Assembly: GCA_018650845.1 (NCBI GenBank)
Contig: JABIFF010000002.1
Coordinates: forward strand, 62,001-126,000
Source of the DNA: Chloroflexota bacterium
GTDB lineage: Bacteria; Chloroflexota; Dehalococcoidia; Lucifugimonadales; Lucifugimonadaceae
Direction of reading: 5' to 3'
Length of the DNA: 64,000 nt
In this document: positions 27,173 through 35,943 of the stretch, piece by piece
Numbering within the stretch: the stretch's first letter is position 1
Layout: every line of letters begins with the position of its first letter
The notes under the pieces: generated by a model
Seen by the model: the letters and a program-made list of their open reading frames with translations, nothing else
What the model was told of the DNA's origin: nothing
Database searches by the model: none
Translations under genes and position numbers: made by a program

Positions 27173-27730
27173 TTAGAGAATCCCGTCGGGGGGATCGATC
27201 TCCATCGTGTTGTTCTCTTTGTCGACATTGACGATTACGCCGTCGAGAACTGGGATGAGAATTTCGGCAGGTTTCTTCTTGTCTGCTTCCGATTCCGGAG
27301 TGATGATCAGGACATCGTTACTGCCGGTTTCGAGTATCTCTGTGAGAGTTCCCAGCTGTTGCCCATCGATAGTCGAGACAGCATTGCCGATGATCTCGTA
27401 GTGGTAGTACACGCCGGGTGGGTTCTCTGGAAGATCTTCGGCAGGAACCGAAAGTTCGAGATCTCGAAGCGGATCGGCTTTTTCGATTGAATCAATCGAT
27501 GCGAAGGTGAGTTTGGCAGAATCGCCAGATTTGCCAGTTGCGACAATCTCGTATTCTTTGCCACCAGCGATTACGACATCGCCTGCAACGAATCGATCTG
27601 GGATGCCTGAGTAGACCTCGACCAGCACTGCGCCTTTGATGCCAGTGGGACGGCGGACGCGACCTACCACGACCAAATTCTCGTCCTTCTTATCGGGCGA
27701 GTTGTCGGATAGGTTTTTTGAACCGATCAT
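27173..27730 (-). CDS. rimM: 16S rRNA processing/30S maturation protein RimM
   Basis: A 185-residue RimM, which binds ribosomal protein S19 and assists maturation of the 30S head. The N-terminal domain has V-V-G-R-V-R-R-P-T-G-I-K-G-A-V-L-V. The C-terminal PRC-barrel domain shows Y-Y-H-Y-E-I-I-G, L-G-T-L-T-E-I-L-E-T-G-S-N-D-V-L and L-I-P-V-L-D-G-V-I. ATG 27730 is preferred because a TTG at 27745 has almost no room for a ribosome site. It belongs to the rpsP-khpA-rimM unit. Confidence 0.95.
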   Translation of the reverse strand: MIGSKNLSDNSPDKKDENLVVVGRVRRPTGIKGAVLVEVYSGIPDRFVAGDVVIAGGKEYEIVATGKSGDSAKLTFASIDSIEKADPLRDLELSVPAEDLPENPPGVYYHYEIIGNAVSTIDGQQLGTLTEILETGSNDVLIITPESEADKKKPAEILIPVLDGVIVNVDKENNTMEIDPPDGIL

Positions 27731-27754
27731 CGTGGTAAATACCAACCTGTAAGG

Positions 27755-28042
27755 CTAGTCGATTTCGAGGCTGACACGAGTGTCGGCCTTTACTGCGGCA
27801 ACCCTGAGTAGGGAGCGCATCGACTGGGCAACTCGACCGTCACGGCCGATTACTTTGCCCTTGTCCTGATCGTCGACGGACAGGTGTAGGAAGATACGTT
27901 CGCCGTCGTCCTCTTCTGTTACCGAAACTGCTTCCGGGTTAGAGGCAAGCGCACGGGCGATGTATTCAATCATCTCCCGCATGGAGTCGATCGGCGACAG
28001 GTCGTCACCGTCGACCATGACTTCGTCGTCATGCTCAGCCAC
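27755..28042 (-). CDS. khpA: KH-domain RNA-binding protein KhpA
   Basis: A 95-residue single KH-domain protein. The RNA-binding loop G-R-D-G lies in [19 protein letters not shown], preceded by the beta strands around F-L-H-L-S-V. The family (YlqC/KhpA) works with KhpB in RNA regulation and cell-envelope control. Its start overlaps the rpsP stop by eight bases, as expected for translational coupling. The acidic N terminus (residues 1-20) is longer than in Bacillus KhpA. Confidence 0.93.
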   Translation of the reverse strand: MAEHDDEVMVDGDDLSPIDSMREMIEYIARALASNPEAVSVTEEDDGERIFLHLSVDDQDKGKVIGRDGRVAQSMRSLLRVAAVKADTRVSLEID

Positions 28043-28298
28043 TTGTAGCAGCTGCCTTAGGAAGGATTCCTGCAGTCTTTAGAAGAGATGCAACAGATTC
28101 GGAAGGCTGTGCGCCGTCCTTGATCCACTTGTTGACCTTTTCTTCGTCAATTTTGATCTCAGGTGGATCTGGGAAGGGATCGTACGTGCCGATCTGTTCG
28201 ATGAAAGAACCATCTCGGGCTGCACGCTGATCAGCGACAACTACTCGGTAGAACGGGTGCTTCTTCGCACCAACACGCTTAAGTCGGATTCGAACCAT
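28035..28298 (-). CDS. rpsP: 30S ribosomal protein S16
   Basis: An 87-residue S16 starting [23 protein letters not shown], with [14 protein letters not shown]. The upstream in-frame GTG at 28310 would add four residues, but the family begins at MVRIRL and GGAG lies about 11 nt before that ATG. First gene of the rpsP-khpA-rimM unit. Confidence 0.97.
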   Translation of the reverse strand: MVRIRLKRVGAKKHPFYRVVVADQRAARDGSFIEQIGTYDPFPDPPEIKIDEEKVNKWIKDGAQPSESVASLLKTAGILPKAAATSG

Positions 28299-28502
28299 TC
28301 GTGAAATCACTCCATGCCGTAATTAGGATGCGGCGGGAAAAGGAAGTAGTCAGACTCTAGCCATGTGCCAGAGTTCAACATAATCGACCTAAAATTGTAT
28401 TGCCCATTACGTTCAAGGTCAAAGGGCTATGGAAGCAGATTACGCATTGAACGTCGATCTACTTATGAACTTGCTGCTTAGAAACTGATTTCAAACGGCA
28501 TA

Positions 28503-29183
28503 TTACGAGTCGATAGAAGCCTTTGGAAAACTGCCTAGTGCATAGGGCAAATCCGTACCAGCTGTGAAATTTGGCGCTGGGATAGGGTCGCCGATTCCCG
28601 TAACGATTGGGAACACGCCAGCCCAGATATCGAGATCGATATCCTCTTCATCGTCACCGGGTGCAGCGTCTCGGGTCTTTACAGAAGCATCGGCAATCGA
28701 AATTTTGTAGACCGCTGTTTGGCGCAGCTCCACGTCGTTTGGCTTTCGCGCTTCAGCCCAGCGTCCGGGCAGGCAATTTTCGGTGATTACTTCTAAGCCG
28801 AAGTTGATTTCTTCGGGATCGGTCACTCGTTCGGGCTTACCGATGGCGACTACCGATCGATAGTTCATTGAGTGGTGAAACAGCGAACGAGCGAGAACGA
28901 ATCCATCGACATGCGTCACGGTGAGGCTAACTTCGACGTCTGTCTTGGCTCGACGAAACATCCCCGCTGCGGGTGAACCGTGGAAGTAGACGAAATCTTC
29001 GCTACGACCGTAAAGAGTAGGCAGAACTACAGGACCGCTGTCTGATTCGTACCCAACGTGGCACAGATATCCATCATCGAACGTCTTGTAGATCGTTTCG
29101 CGGTCGTACGCACCTCGCTCGGGAACTCGAACTACCTTCATTCTTTCGTTCGTCGGCTGCGTTTGCCTTGTTTCCTTTGGCAT
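28503..29183 (-). CDS. pyridoxamine 5'-phosphate oxidase-related flavin-binding protein
   Basis: A 226-residue split-barrel flavoprotein of the Pyridox_ox_2/NimA-like group. Visible segments are D-D-G-Y-L-C-H-V-G-Y, P-T-L-Y-G-R-S-E-D-F-V-Y-F-H-G-S (flavin phosphate region), V-S-L-T-V-T-H-V-D-G-F-V-L-A-R and the H-S-M-N-Y-R-S-V-V-A-I-G motif typical of this family. Proteins of this type bind FMN or F420-like cofactors, but their substrates are mostly unknown. It appears monocistronic. Confidence 0.85.
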   Translation of the reverse strand: MPKETRQTQPTNERMKVVRVPERGAYDRETIYKTFDDGYLCHVGYESDSGPVVLPTLYGRSEDFVYFHGSPAAGMFRRAKTDVEVSLTVTHVDGFVLARSLFHHSMNYRSVVAIGKPERVTDPEEINFGLEVITENCLPGRWAEARKPNDVELRQTAVYKISIADASVKTRDAAPGDDEEDIDLDIWAGVFPIVTGIGDPIPAPNFTAGTDLPYALGSFPKASIDS

Positions 29184-29355
29184 TAGTTCTCCTAATTGGT
29201 TGCGATCTCAAGATTAGCGACTACGGAATCTTCGTGTGCCAGATCGACTGCCCAAAACCTCACTACTTCTAGTGACACGAGTTGTACCCGATTGCACCTG
29301 TTCGGCAGTAACCTGAATCTCAATATTTGAGTACCCACCAGTTCCCGAAGCTATC

Positions 29356-30093
29356 TTGACCAACAACGATCAACAAATAGAAGTGCTGTTCTTTGCCGTT
29401 TTGCACGAGCGGGCTGGTACTCGCAGTGTGAAAATCGATGCGACAGAAGGCATGACCGTTGACGATGCGGTGATTGCCGCACGATCGGCAGCACCGAGTG
29501 ATCCCAAGCCGGGGACAAGCGTGATGCTGGCGTTGAACGGCGAATACGTAAAGGGTGATCAACCAGTGAACGCTGGCGATGAGATTGCTCTGATTCCACC
29601 GGTTAGTGGCGGTTCAGGCGATATCAAAAACGACACCGACTGGGTGTTTGTTACTCCTGAAGAACTGGATGCTGCGCCACTTACCGAGTTCGTAACTACC
29701 GGGGCTGACGGTGCCGTGGTTACGTTTTTGGGAAATACCCGTGATAACAATCAGGGCAGGGTGGTCGACTACCTCACATACGAGGCGTATCAGCCGATGG
29801 CTGAGAACAAGATCGCCGAGATTATTGGCGAGATGCGTTCGAAATGGGATTTGGGAAAGATTGCCATTGCCCATCGAACCGGCCGTGTAGATATCGGCGC
29901 AACGAGCATGATCGTCGCTGTTGGATCTGCGCACAGGCGTCCAGCGTTCGAATCAGCTCTCTATTTTGTAGATCGGCTCAAAGAGATCGTTCCAATATGG
30001 AAGAAAGAGATCTTTGAGGGCGGGGAAGTGTGGATCGGTGAAACTCCGGGTGCGAACAACGAAACTCCACCGCCAGCGAATTCTGGCGACTAA
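29356..30093 (+). CDS. MoaD-MoaE fusion, molybdopterin synthase
   Basis: A 245-residue fusion of the two molybdopterin synthase subunits. Residues 1-90 are MoaD (V-L-F-F-A-V-L-H-E-R-A-G, ending I-P-P-V-S-G-G). From residue about 97 comes MoaE with F-L-G-N-T-R-D-N-N, L-T-Y-E-A-Y-Q-P-M-A, I-A-H-R-T-G-R-V-D-I-G, H-R-R-P-A-F and the catalytic Lys in P-I-W-K-K-E. The MoaD Gly-Gly, which must be a free C terminus to carry sulfur, is internal here and followed by S-G-D-I-K-N, so cleavage after it is likely. TTG start. An exporter operon follows. Confidence 0.93.
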   Translation: MTNNDQQIEVLFFAVLHERAGTRSVKIDATEGMTVDDAVIAARSAAPSDPKPGTSVMLALNGEYVKGDQPVNAGDEIALIPPVSGGSGDIKNDTDWVFVTPEELDAAPLTEFVTTGADGAVVTFLGNTRDNNQGRVVDYLTYEAYQPMAENKIAEIIGEMRSKWDLGKIAIAHRTGRVDIGATSMIVAVGSAHRRPAFESALYFVDRLKEIVPIWKKEIFEGGEVWIGETPGANNETPPPANSGD

Positions 30094-30160
30094 CCCTGAA
30101 TGGTTTCAGCCTGCGACCATCCGCTTTTGTATGGCGGGAATGCAGACGTAACGAGGCAAA

Positions 30161-31129
30161 TTGACCAACGAATCTCAAACGAAAAATGATGCCGTTCGTA
30201 ACTTGAATGGCTCTGTAATTCAAGCCGAAAAGATCCGTAAGCTCTACGGCGATTTTGCCGCGGTCGACGGAATTTCATTCAACGTCGAACCAGGCGAAAC
30301 ATATGGATTGCTAGGACCGAACGGTGCTGGTAAGACGACCACAATGCGCATGTTGAGTGGTTTATCGCCTGCGAATTCTGGCGAGATCAATGTCGCAGGA
30401 ATCGACGTCGTAAAAGACAACAGGGCTGTTCGAGAAGTTATGGGAGTCGTTACCCAGCACGATGGTCTCGACGGCGGTTTGACCGTATTTCAAAACCTCT
30501 TCCTTCACGGATTCCTAGCGGGTCTTTCGAGAAAAGCTTCCAAAAATAGGGCACATGAAGTGCTTGAGTTCTTTGGTCTGCGAGATCGCTCGAAGGCGAA
30601 CGTATACGAACTATCAGGCGGAATGAAACGCCGTCTGGCGATCGCACGTTCGATGATGACTAGCCCGACCGTTATCGTCATGGACGAACCATCGACGGGT
30701 CTCGATCCTCAAAGCAGGAACCGGGTTTGGGAAGAACTTGCAGTGTTGAAAGATGCTGGCGTTACGGTACTGCTTTCTACTCACTATATGGAAGAAGCGA
30801 CGATTCTTTGTGATCGCCTCTCGATCATGGACCACGGCAAAATTCTCGATGAGGGCAGTCCCGATCAGATGATCGAACGCCATGCTCCTAAAGAAGTTGC
30901 CCAGCTTCGAGTCACCCCGGCTTCACTCCGCACCGTCAGGGATTATTTGAACGAACGAGCCATAACCTTCCGAGAAGTTGGTGCGCTTGTGAGCGTTACC
31001 GGCGTGAATGGCGACCGTCCCGACTTGTCGGGACTGGAATCGGTAGAAGGCGTAAGAACTTCTTACCGTGCTGGAAACCTTGAAGACGTATTCCTCTCGA
31101 TCACAGGTCGAGAATTGAGAGACGAATAA
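30161..31129 (+). CDS. ABC transporter ATP-binding protein (DrrA type)
   Basis: A 322-residue ATPase. Walker A is G-P-N-G-A-G-K-T-T, signature L-S-G-G-M-K-R-R-L, Walker B V-I-V-M-D-E-P-S-T-G-L-D-P, and the switch His is in S-T-H-Y-M-E-E-A. The C-terminal extension (about 240-322) is as in DrrA/daunorubicin-type exporters. The TTG start has GAGG about 6 nt upstream. The stop overlaps the permease start by one base. The exported substrate is unknown. Confidence 0.93.
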   Translation: MTNESQTKNDAVRNLNGSVIQAEKIRKLYGDFAAVDGISFNVEPGETYGLLGPNGAGKTTTMRMLSGLSPANSGEINVAGIDVVKDNRAVREVMGVVTQHDGLDGGLTVFQNLFLHGFLAGLSRKASKNRAHEVLEFFGLRDRSKANVYELSGGMKRRLAIARSMMTSPTVIVMDEPSTGLDPQSRNRVWEELAVLKDAGVTVLLSTHYMEEATILCDRLSIMDHGKILDEGSPDQMIERHAPKEVAQLRVTPASLRTVRDYLNERAITFREVGALVSVTGVNGDRPDLSGLESVEGVRTSYRAGNLEDVFLSITGRELRDE

Positions 31130-31914
31130 TGAACCTCGCAATCCCAACTCCCGGCATACGTCGAAGAAGCGTCACTGGCCTCTGGCTTCGTCACGCGGTC
31201 TCGTTCGTGCGTTACTGGAAGTTCGTAATAACGTGGGTGCTGATCGAGCCAGTGATCATTCTGGTTGCGGTTGGATTTGGCGTTGGAAAACTTGTCGGAT
31301 CGATTGAAGACGGCGTTTCGTACGCTGAATTCGTCACGCCGGGTTTGATCATCGGTAACGCGATGTTCCACGCGCTATTCGAAACTTCGTGGAACGCCTA
31401 CAACCGCATAGACAACGACGTCTATGAAACCGCATTAACGACGCCCATAACGATTACTGAGATAACGATGGGCGACATATTGTGGGCAGTCACAAGATCA
31501 ATCATGACTGTTGTTGGCACTTCTATAGTGGCTGCAATGTTCGGCTGGTTGACCGGTTGGGAAGCACTCGGGATATTGATTCCGGCCATCATGGTGGGAA
31601 TTACGTTCGGTGCGTTGGGCTTCTTATTCTCGGCTGTTGCGCCGCACACCACGTTCCTAACTCTGGTGTTCACGCTAGTTGCTTCGCCAATGTTTTTCTT
31701 CTCGGGATCATTCTTCCCAATAGAGATTCTCCCTGATTGGGTAGAGCCGGTTGCGTGGGTAATGCCGCTAACTTCGGCTGTTCATATCGCCCGAGGATTC
31801 GCGTTGGGTAGTCTCGATATGTCGCATTTGTGGGCGGCGGTGTACATGGTCGCGATCACAGCGGTTATCTGGCCCTTGGCGATCTTCTTGCTCAGGCGGC
31901 GGTTGATCAAATAA
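31129..31914 (+). CDS. ABC-2 type transporter permease (DrrB/NodJ type)
   Basis: A 261-residue integral membrane protein with about six hydrophobic segments of the ABC-2 fold. They include L-I-E-P-V-I-I-L-V-A-V-G-F-G-V-G and the late P-M-F-F-F-S-G-S-F-F-P-I motif of DrrB/NodJ-like permeases. It is translationally coupled to the ATPase before it, and the two form an exporter. Confidence 0.92.
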   Translation: MNLAIPTPGIRRRSVTGLWLRHAVSFVRYWKFVITWVLIEPVIILVAVGFGVGKLVGSIEDGVSYAEFVTPGLIIGNAMFHALFETSWNAYNRIDNDVYETALTTPITITEITMGDILWAVTRSIMTVVGTSIVAAMFGWLTGWEALGILIPAIMVGITFGALGFLFSAVAPHTTFLTLVFTLVASPMFFFSGSFFPIEILPDWVEPVAWVMPLTSAVHIARGFALGSLDMSHLWAAVYMVAITAVIWPLAIFLLRRRLIK

Positions 31915-32026
31915 TAGGGTCATTGGCCTGAGCGGTGCGAAAACCTTCAAGATTCATGCAGAACTCCTTTGCTGATGTGGGAGTGTGAAGTTATATTTAG
32001 AAGGTTCGCACTGGCACATCTTCCGC

Positions 32027-32116
32027 GGAGGGTTCGCATAGTGGCCTAGTGCGCCCGCCTGCTAAGCGGGTTGGGGGTGTTGAGCCTCCTCGCGGGTTCG
32101 AATCCCGCACCCTCCG
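32027..32116 (+). tRNA. tRNA-Ser (anticodon GCU)
   Basis: A 90-nt tRNA with acceptor stem GGAGGGT/ACCCTCC. The anticodon stem is CCCGC/GCGGG with loop CTGCTAA, anticodon GCT at 32061-32063. A long variable arm (a class II feature) and a T-arm CGGGTTCGAATCCCG follow. The discriminator is G and CCA is encoded at 32117-32119. A T-run follows. It reads AGC/AGU serine codons. Confidence 0.97.
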
Positions 32117-32210
32117 CCACTTTTTTGAAGATGTGCTGTAGTTGTGCCCTGTCTCCCTGTGGATAGGATGAAATCTGACGCTGCTTCCTGCTTTGACGCG
32201 TAAATAGCGA

Positions 32211-32259
32211 ACAGCTACTTCGTGCTGGTTTGAGATCCTGAATCCAGTTCAGGATGACG
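32211..32259 (-). repeat. dispersed 50-nt palindromic module, inverted copy
   Basis: This stretch contains ATCCTGAA/TTCAGGAT arms and the adjoining AGCTACTTCGTGCT. It is the inverted counterpart of the copies at 20074-20122 and 57960-58007. It lies in the 166-nt non-coding space after tRNA-Ser. Confidence 0.7.
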
Positions 32260-32282
32260 GGTACGGCTAAACGCCAGGAGCC

Positions 32283-33134
32283 TTAAGTCCCGATGCGCAG
32301 GCCAGGTTCGCAGATTGATCGAAGCGTTTCGATCGCTGCCAGCACCGCTAAGAAACTCGTCTTAGGATTCGTTTCGTGCGGCATATTCTCGAATCTGAAC
32401 GAAAATTTTCCGGCTTTACTAACAGCGTTGATCTCGTGGACGTTGCCGGGTGAGTCAGGATCAGCCACAACCCGAACCTTCGTAGCATCAGGGCCAATAC
32501 CGGCCATGCTTACCGTCGCCGCAACGTTTACGTTCGCTGGAAATAGCCCAACAGCTTCAGTAGCTGAACCTTCATAAATAACAGTTGCCTCGGTGATCTC
32601 TTTGTCTTCCCATTCAGCAAATCCCGGTGCGCCCGTAAGCGAAATCGGCTTCTTGGTCGAGACGATTGTCACTTCTTCCAGCAGAGCTTTCGAAGCCCGG
32701 AGAGCGTCGATTCCGCCAACCGCTCCTGAAGGAATGTAAATAGATGCGCCAGACTTTTCAGCCAGCGCAGACACCGTTCGCATGAAGTCGGGATCGATCA
32801 TCGCCCCTGAACTCATCACTAGCATCGATTTACCTGCCGCCAATATAGTTTCAGCGTGGGCAACTACAGCTACCTGCGACGCACACTCAACCACCAGATC
32901 GAGATCGGGTAGATTTACTAGATCAGAAACAGTCTCGGACTCGGTTGGCGCGGTTCCGCCGCCGGCGCCCAACTCTTTCGCAAGTGCTGCACGTCCAGGC
33001 TGATATTCATCGAACAAGCCAACGATTCTTGCCGATCCAGCCTCGCCCCTCTGAACGGCACGAGCCAATTCAGAGCCCATCGATCCACACCCGATCAGTC
33101 CGACGTTCACTTGCTCAGCCACAGTTTTCCGCAC
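32283..33134 (-). CDS. L-aspartate dehydrogenase (NadX-like)
   Basis: A 283-residue NAD(P)-dependent aspartate dehydrogenase, supplying iminoaspartate for quinolinate synthesis in place of NadB. N-terminal Rossmann motif V-G-L-I-G-C-G-S-M-G, V-E-C-A-S-Q and the family core Y-I-P-S-G-A-V-G-G-I-D-A-L are present. P-A-N-V-N-V-A-A-T-V-S-M-A-G-I-G and the H-E-I-N end segment follow. The start is uncertain: GTG 33134 is too close to GGA, and GTG 33122 has better spacing. It is divergent from miaB-nadA-nadC, which carries the next two NAD steps. Confidence 0.88.
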   Translation of the reverse strand: MRKTVAEQVNVGLIGCGSMGSELARAVQRGEAGSARIVGLFDEYQPGRAALAKELGAGGGTAPTESETVSDLVNLPDLDLVVECASQVAVVAHAETILAAGKSMLVMSSGAMIDPDFMRTVSALAEKSGASIYIPSGAVGGIDALRASKALLEEVTIVSTKKPISLTGAPGFAEWEDKEITEATVIYEGSATEAVGLFPANVNVAATVSMAGIGPDATKVRVVADPDSPGNVHEINAVSKAGKFSFRFENMPHETNPKTSFLAVLAAIETLRSICEPGLRIGT

Positions 33135-33336
33135 TCCGCTTACTGGTAAATCACGGCTAAAAGCGTGATTTGATTCGAATTCGCCGGTAGATGATAACTG
33201 CCGCAGCGATATTTACGCGCCAAATATGGTGCGCGGTCGCCAGTAGAGATATCCTTATTCGTTAATTATTGGATAGATATTTCACAACATTGAGTTCGGG
33301 CTGGCGATGATTCGTTGAATCCAGTCTTGGGCTCGG

Positions 33337-34683
33337 GTGATCAAACCACAAAAATTGCCTAGTTATCACGTTTGGACCGTCGGCTGTCAGATGAACGAAT
33401 CTGATTCTGAACGCTTGTCCAGCGGCTTCACAAACATGGGGTTCGACGCAACCGACGATATGGCAACCGCCGATGTCGTTGTGATGAATACCTGCGTAGT
33501 TCGCCAATCGGCTGAAGATACCGCCACCGGAGTACTTGGTCGTCTCGGTAAGCGGATGAAGGGCAATCCCAATCGAATGATTGCTGTGATGGGCTGCATG
33601 GTTGGGCCAGAGCAGACAGAGCTAAAACGCCGATTCCCATATGTTGATGTATGGGCACGGCCCCAAGAATTTGATCCTATTCTGGAAACAGCCGGTCTGA
33701 AGCACGGGCTCGATCCTGAAGGCTGTCTCGTTGGCGCCGTATCTGAAAACCCCAACGTGGCGTCTTTTATCCCGATCGTCCACGGCTGCGACAAGTTCTG
33801 TACGTTCTGCATCATCCCGTATCGACGAGGTCGAGAGAACAGCCGTCCTGCACTCGAGATTGTCCACGAAGCTGAAGTGATGGTCGCTCGAGGGGTGAAA
33901 GACATCACACTTCTTGGCCAGAACGTCGATTCGTATGGTCACGATATTCGCCCTCGTGTTGATCTCGCCGATCTGATGGAACAGGTTCACGAAATCCCCG
34001 GACTCGACCGAATTCGATTCCTAACTTCGCACCCAAACGATATGTCGGTACGGATTATCGAAGCGATCAGGGATCTGCCAAAAGTCTGCGAGATGATCAA
34101 CCTACCGTTCCAGGCAGGCGATGACACGATTCTTGCCAACATGCGGCGTGGCTACACACGTGGCCAGTTCATGGACAAGATCTACCAGATCAAAAAGATG
34201 ATCCCAAACGTCACGCTAACTACAGATTTGATCGTTGGATTCTCAGGTGAGACCGACGCACAATTTGAGAGATCGATGGAAATACTTCGAGAAGTAGAAT
34301 TCTCGAAAGTGCACACATCGGAATACTCGTACCGAGAAGGAACATTCGCTTCTCGCAAAATGACAGACGATGTTTCCCGAGCAGTCAAGAAGGCTCGAAA
34401 AGTTGCTGTTGATGAGTTTCAGGCTGAAATTCAGTCTAAAAACAATGCAACTCTAGTAGGAACGAATCTCGACGTTCTAGTTGAAGGTCGTAAGAGAGGT
34501 AGACTGCACGGCCGGAGTAGAGGGGATAAACTTATCTACTTAAACGTGCCAGTCGGAACTGGAGCGGTTGAACCGCAACCGGGTCAGACTGTTCAAGTTG
34601 AGATAAAAGCAAGTTCACCGTGGTCGCTCGAAGCCGAGCCAATTGAAGCCAAGGTGCAAAAGGAAAAGGTACCGGTCGTATGA
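33337..34683 (+). CDS. miaB: tRNA methylthiotransferase MiaB
   Basis: A 448-residue radical-SAM methylthiotransferase that converts i6A37 to ms2i6A37 in tRNAs reading U-starting codons. Three N-terminal cluster cysteines occur in V-G-C-Q-M-N, M-N-T-C-V-V-R and V-M-G-C-M. The radical SAM motif is G-C-D-K-F-C-T-F-C-I-I-P-Y-R-R-G. A C-terminal TRAM domain (about 375-440) is present. The GTG start and the 4-base ATGA overlap with nadA show an operon with the NAD genes; both MiaB and NadA are 4Fe-4S enzymes. Confidence 0.96.
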   Translation: MIKPQKLPSYHVWTVGCQMNESDSERLSSGFTNMGFDATDDMATADVVVMNTCVVRQSAEDTATGVLGRLGKRMKGNPNRMIAVMGCMVGPEQTELKRRFPYVDVWARPQEFDPILETAGLKHGLDPEGCLVGAVSENPNVASFIPIVHGCDKFCTFCIIPYRRGRENSRPALEIVHEAEVMVARGVKDITLLGQNVDSYGHDIRPRVDLADLMEQVHEIPGLDRIRFLTSHPNDMSVRIIEAIRDLPKVCEMINLPFQAGDDTILANMRRGYTRGQFMDKIYQIKKMIPNVTLTTDLIVGFSGETDAQFERSMEILREVEFSKVHTSEYSYREGTFASRKMTDDVSRAVKKARKVAVDEFQAEIQSKNNATLVGTNLDVLVEGRKRGRLHGRSRGDKLIYLNVPVGTGAVEPQPGQTVQVEIKASSPWSLEAEPIEAKVQKEKVPVV

Positions 34684-35894
34684 CGACTGCGTTCACAAAG
34701 CAGACAACAATTCCGATAACGGAGCTGGAACAGTCGGCTTTCTGCCAAACTGATGGCAACCTGCGAACCAAAACTCTCGAAGAAGAGTTCGCTGCTGGCG
34801 TGCGGTGGCAAAAAGTGCCAACCCGCTATCTCAAACTGACCCCTGAAGAAATCTCAGAGGGAATTGAATTCGCTCGAAACGAGATCGGCAGCAAGGCTGT
34901 TCTTCTCGGTCACCACTACCAGCGTGACGACGTGATTCAGTACGCCGATTTCACTGGCGATTCGTACAAGCTGTCGAAGATGGCTGCCGAGACGAAGGAC
35001 GCCAAGTGGATCATCTTCTGCGGTGTTCACTTCATGGCTGAAACTGCCGACATCCTCACTTCTCCCGATCAGAACGTGCTTCTGCCGAACATGGCAGCTG
35101 GTTGCTCGATGGCCGATATGGCTACCGCAACCGATGTGACCGATTGCTGGAACGACATTGAGTCGGTTCTAGGCTCCACAGAAGACATTATTCCGATCAC
35201 TTATATGAATTCTGCAGCGGCTATCAAAGCTCACTGTGGCAAAAACGGTGGACTCGTCTGCACATCGTCTAACGCTGACAAAGCCTTCGACTGGGCGCTA
35301 GAGCGCGGTGAGAAGATACTTTTCCTTCCCGACCAGCACTTGGGACGAAACACTGCAATAGCCAAGGGTATTTCTGAAGACGAAATGGTTCTTTGGAATC
35401 CCTTCCTGCCGATGGGTGGACTATCGGAAGAAGAGATCAAGGACGCGAAAGTAATTCTCTGGCAGGGTCACTGTTCTGTTCACACCCGCTTTACTGTCGA
35501 TCAGATCGAAGCAGCTCGAGAGAAGAATTCTGAAACTACTATCATCGTTCACCCCGAGTGCACGCAGGAAGTAGTCGCGGCAGCTGACATGTATGGCTCG
35601 ACCGAACTGATTCTCGAGACTATCGCGAACGCTCCGGCTGGAACGTCGTGGGGTGTTGGTACTGAAATCAGCATGGTCCGTAGGCTTGCTGCCGAGAATC
35701 CTGACAAAGATATTTTCTGTCTCGATCCCGTCGTATGTCCTTGTGCCACGATGTACCGAATCCACCCTGCATACGTGCTGTGGGTTCTTGAAGGCATCAT
35801 GGCTGGGCTGGCGATCAATCGAATCGAAGTTGAACCTGAAACCCAGCGCAATGCACTGGTCGCTCTTCAGCGAATGCTCGAAATCGCCGGTTAG
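34680..35894 (+). CDS. nadA: quinolinate synthase A
   Basis: A 404-residue long-type NadA, condensing iminoaspartate with dihydroxyacetone phosphate to quinolinate. The domain begins A-V-L-L-G-H-H-Y-Q-R-D-D-V. The three cluster cysteines lie in I-F-C-G-V-H-F-M-A-E, H-P-E-C-T-Q-E-V and the C-P-C-A-T-M-Y motif. The extra N-terminal 60 residues and the insert around 200-290 are as in the longer NadA group. It is coupled to miaB upstream and followed by nadC. Confidence 0.96.
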   Translation: MTTAFTKQTTIPITELEQSAFCQTDGNLRTKTLEEEFAAGVRWQKVPTRYLKLTPEEISEGIEFARNEIGSKAVLLGHHYQRDDVIQYADFTGDSYKLSKMAAETKDAKWIIFCGVHFMAETADILTSPDQNVLLPNMAAGCSMADMATATDVTDCWNDIESVLGSTEDIIPITYMNSAAAIKAHCGKNGGLVCTSSNADKAFDWALERGEKILFLPDQHLGRNTAIAKGISEDEMVLWNPFLPMGGLSEEEIKDAKVILWQGHCSVHTRFTVDQIEAAREKNSETTIIVHPECTQEVVAAADMYGSTELILETIANAPAGTSWGVGTEISMVRRLAAENPDKDIFCLDPVVCPCATMYRIHPAYVLWVLEGIMAGLAINRIEVEPETQRNALVALQRMLEIAG

Positions 35895-35943
35895 CAAACT
35901 AACTAACCGATTTCCGAACCCCCGAAAAATCCTGAGAACATAA

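Noticed and set aside
27083-27490. 135-residue plus-strand frame over rimM
   Set aside because: It is antisense to rimM, which is unambiguous; no recognisable domain.
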